Positions 63,445 through 64,000 of a DNA stretch of 64,000 nucleotides are shown here, one piece after another (the stretch's first letter is position 1; the number at the start of each line of letters is the position of its first letter). Source of the stretch: Bacteroidota bacterium (lineage in GTDB: Bacteria; Bacteroidota; Bacteroidia; Flavobacteriales; Weeksellaceae); contig JAEWOR010000032.1 of the NCBI GenBank assembly GCA_023399595.1, positions 12,347-76,346 on the forward strand, written 5' to 3'. The position numbers and the translations under genes were made by a program. The notes below the pieces were generated by a model, which was given only the letters and a program-made list of their open reading frames with translations, ran no database searches and was not told where the DNA came from.

Positions 63445-63536
63445 GAATATAAATATACTTTTATTTAATTGTTTAGTCATTTTGGACCATTTAATTATTA
63501 GGTGGTAGGAGAAAACGAATCTTATAACTGCTTATC

Positions 63537-63628
63537 TTTTGCTCAACAACTTCTTCCTTACAATGTTTACACCTACAATTTAGAAAGTAATAAATAACAA
63601 AAATTCAGCTCCTGCGAGCTGAATTTTT
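63537..63628 (+). repeat. Right copy of the 92-bp direct repeat (ClC gene end plus terminator)
   Basis: Matches 43924-44015 at 89 of 92 positions. It still encodes the ClC C-terminus FAQQLLPYNVYTYNLESNK and a stop, with no gene in front of it. Its terminator hairpin (AAAAATTCAGCTC, CTGC, GAGCTGAATTTTT) is a perfect 13-bp stem, better than in the left copy. Confidence 0.88.
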
Positions 63629-63891
63629 TATTTAACAAATACAGTTTTCAATATTTTCAATTCTTAGAGTTTTTACGATTCACTGCACTTTCAAATTTTA
63701 TAATAGATTTCGTTTAAAGAATTCACGAAACATTTAGACATGAAAAAAGGCGAGTTGCCCCACCTTGAATGTTTTCACAACGGAATAATCCTTATTGTGA
63801 ATTGCTTTCATTAGCAAATATAAATAAAATTTGTTTCAAAACAAATGCGGGAAACCGTAATTTTAAAACATAAATTTTTCTGATTATCCGT
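63629..63891. other. Intergenic DNA between the right repeat and the transposase gene
   Basis: About 260 bases with no credible gene. Small inverted repeats are present (TTCACAA with TTGTGAA at about 63773-63802). The GGGAAACCG at about 63850 may be near the end of the IS1595-type element, but I cannot confirm a terminal inverted repeat without its other end. Confidence 0.4.
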
Positions 63892-64000
63892 TTAATCACC
63901 TAATCCTGTAATATTAGCAACAATAAGCCTTTCAAAAAGTCTGTCGCCAAAATATCTACGGTTTAGCTTATAAACAAACTCATTGAGGTATAATTGGAGA
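63892..64000 (-). CDS. IS1595-type transposase, C-terminal part running off the window
   Basis: The visible 35 residues read LQLYLNEFVYKLNRRYFGD, RLFERLIVANIT, GLGD and then stop. The NEFxYKLNRRYFGDRLFERL pattern is the conserved C-terminus of IS1595 (ISXO2-like) DDE transposases. The visible part is undamaged; the rest lies beyond base 64000. A related but damaged copy is at 44516-44650. Confidence 0.75.
   Translation of the reverse strand, partial: LQLYLNEFVYKLNRRYFGDRLFERLIVANITGLGD

Larger units (their letters stand above)
43924..63628. mobile_element. Putative genomic island flanked by 92-bp direct repeats
   Basis: About 19.6 kb bounded by duplicated ClC 3' ends. Inside are transposase remnants, an outer-membrane-protein pseudogene, and DNA-repair, oxidative-stress and carotenoid genes. 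No integrase, relaxase or phage gene is present, so it would be a non-autonomous or decayed island. Alternatively the repeat could be a leftover of a second ClC gene copy after rearrangement. Confidence 0.6.

Noticed and set aside
1..64000. CRISPR array, prophage or plasmid-type replication genes
   Set aside because: No spaced identical repeats of the CRISPR kind and no phage structural, integrase, relaxase or replication genes were found.

Overview
The window reads as chromosome from a flavobacterium, most likely the Weeksellaceae (Chryseobacterium/Kaistella/Elizabethkingia-like). The evidence is AT-rich DNA, promoters of the Bacteroidota type (TTTG, about 19 nt, TAnnTTTG), SPII lipoproteins beginning MKK/MKR, a complete gldKLMN type IX secretion block, a mevalonate-pathway gene (mvaD), and typical flavobacterial neighbours: START-like protein with a class IV aminotransferase, panC divergent from a GT5 glycogen-synthase domain, DUF4270 with glmS, and AraC/aldehyde dehydrogenase/DUF779. 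The species cannot be fixed from the sequence alone.

Positions 1-43.9 kb are ordinary core genome. They carry cofactor genes (panD, panC, pdxH, pdxJ), cell-envelope genes (amidase, glmS, lipoproteins), the T9SS genes gldK-gldL-gldM-gldN (16.0-20.8 kb), DNA maintenance genes (HU, MutS2-like, ung), purine genes purK and purE, mvaD, transporters and two channel genes. A tRNA cluster Lys(TTT)-Leu(GAG)-Lys(TTT) lies at 9.84-10.13 kb and is followed by a decayed ISL3-type transposase fragment. Most genes are separated by clear hairpin terminators.

From 43.9 to 63.6 kb the character changes. The 3' end of a ClC channel gene and its terminator (43924-44015) recur as a 92-bp direct repeat with three mismatches at 63537-63628. 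Between the copies are about 19.5 kb of accessory DNA: an outer-membrane-protein pseudogene, remnants of IS1595- and IS982-type transposases, then a stress-resistance block. The block holds a paired TIGR03915/TIGR03916 putative DNA-repair set with a lipocalin inserted between its members; the ligase-associated repair operon (PdeM phosphoesterase, Lhr-like helicase with a frameshift, ATP-dependent DNA ligase, metallo-beta-lactamase-fold exonuclease); a general-stress FMN-binding-type protein; a DUF892 protein with an in-frame stop near its start; a large catalase; and a tightly coupled carotenoid operon (marR-crtI-crtB-unknown-SRPBCC-crtZ-crtY type). IS1595-type transposase ends are found near both edges. 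I read this as an acquired island for protection against oxidative and genotoxic damage, inserted at the 3' end of the ClC gene. No integrase is visible, so the mechanism of arrival is inferred.

The parts fit together: mvaD belongs to the mevalonate route that supplies isoprenoid precursors for the carotenoid operon (GGPP synthase is not in the window), catalase and carotenoids would limit oxidant damage, and the ligase/helicase/nuclease set would repair DNA breaks. At least three genes in or beside the island are visibly damaged by point changes, so parts of it may be decaying.
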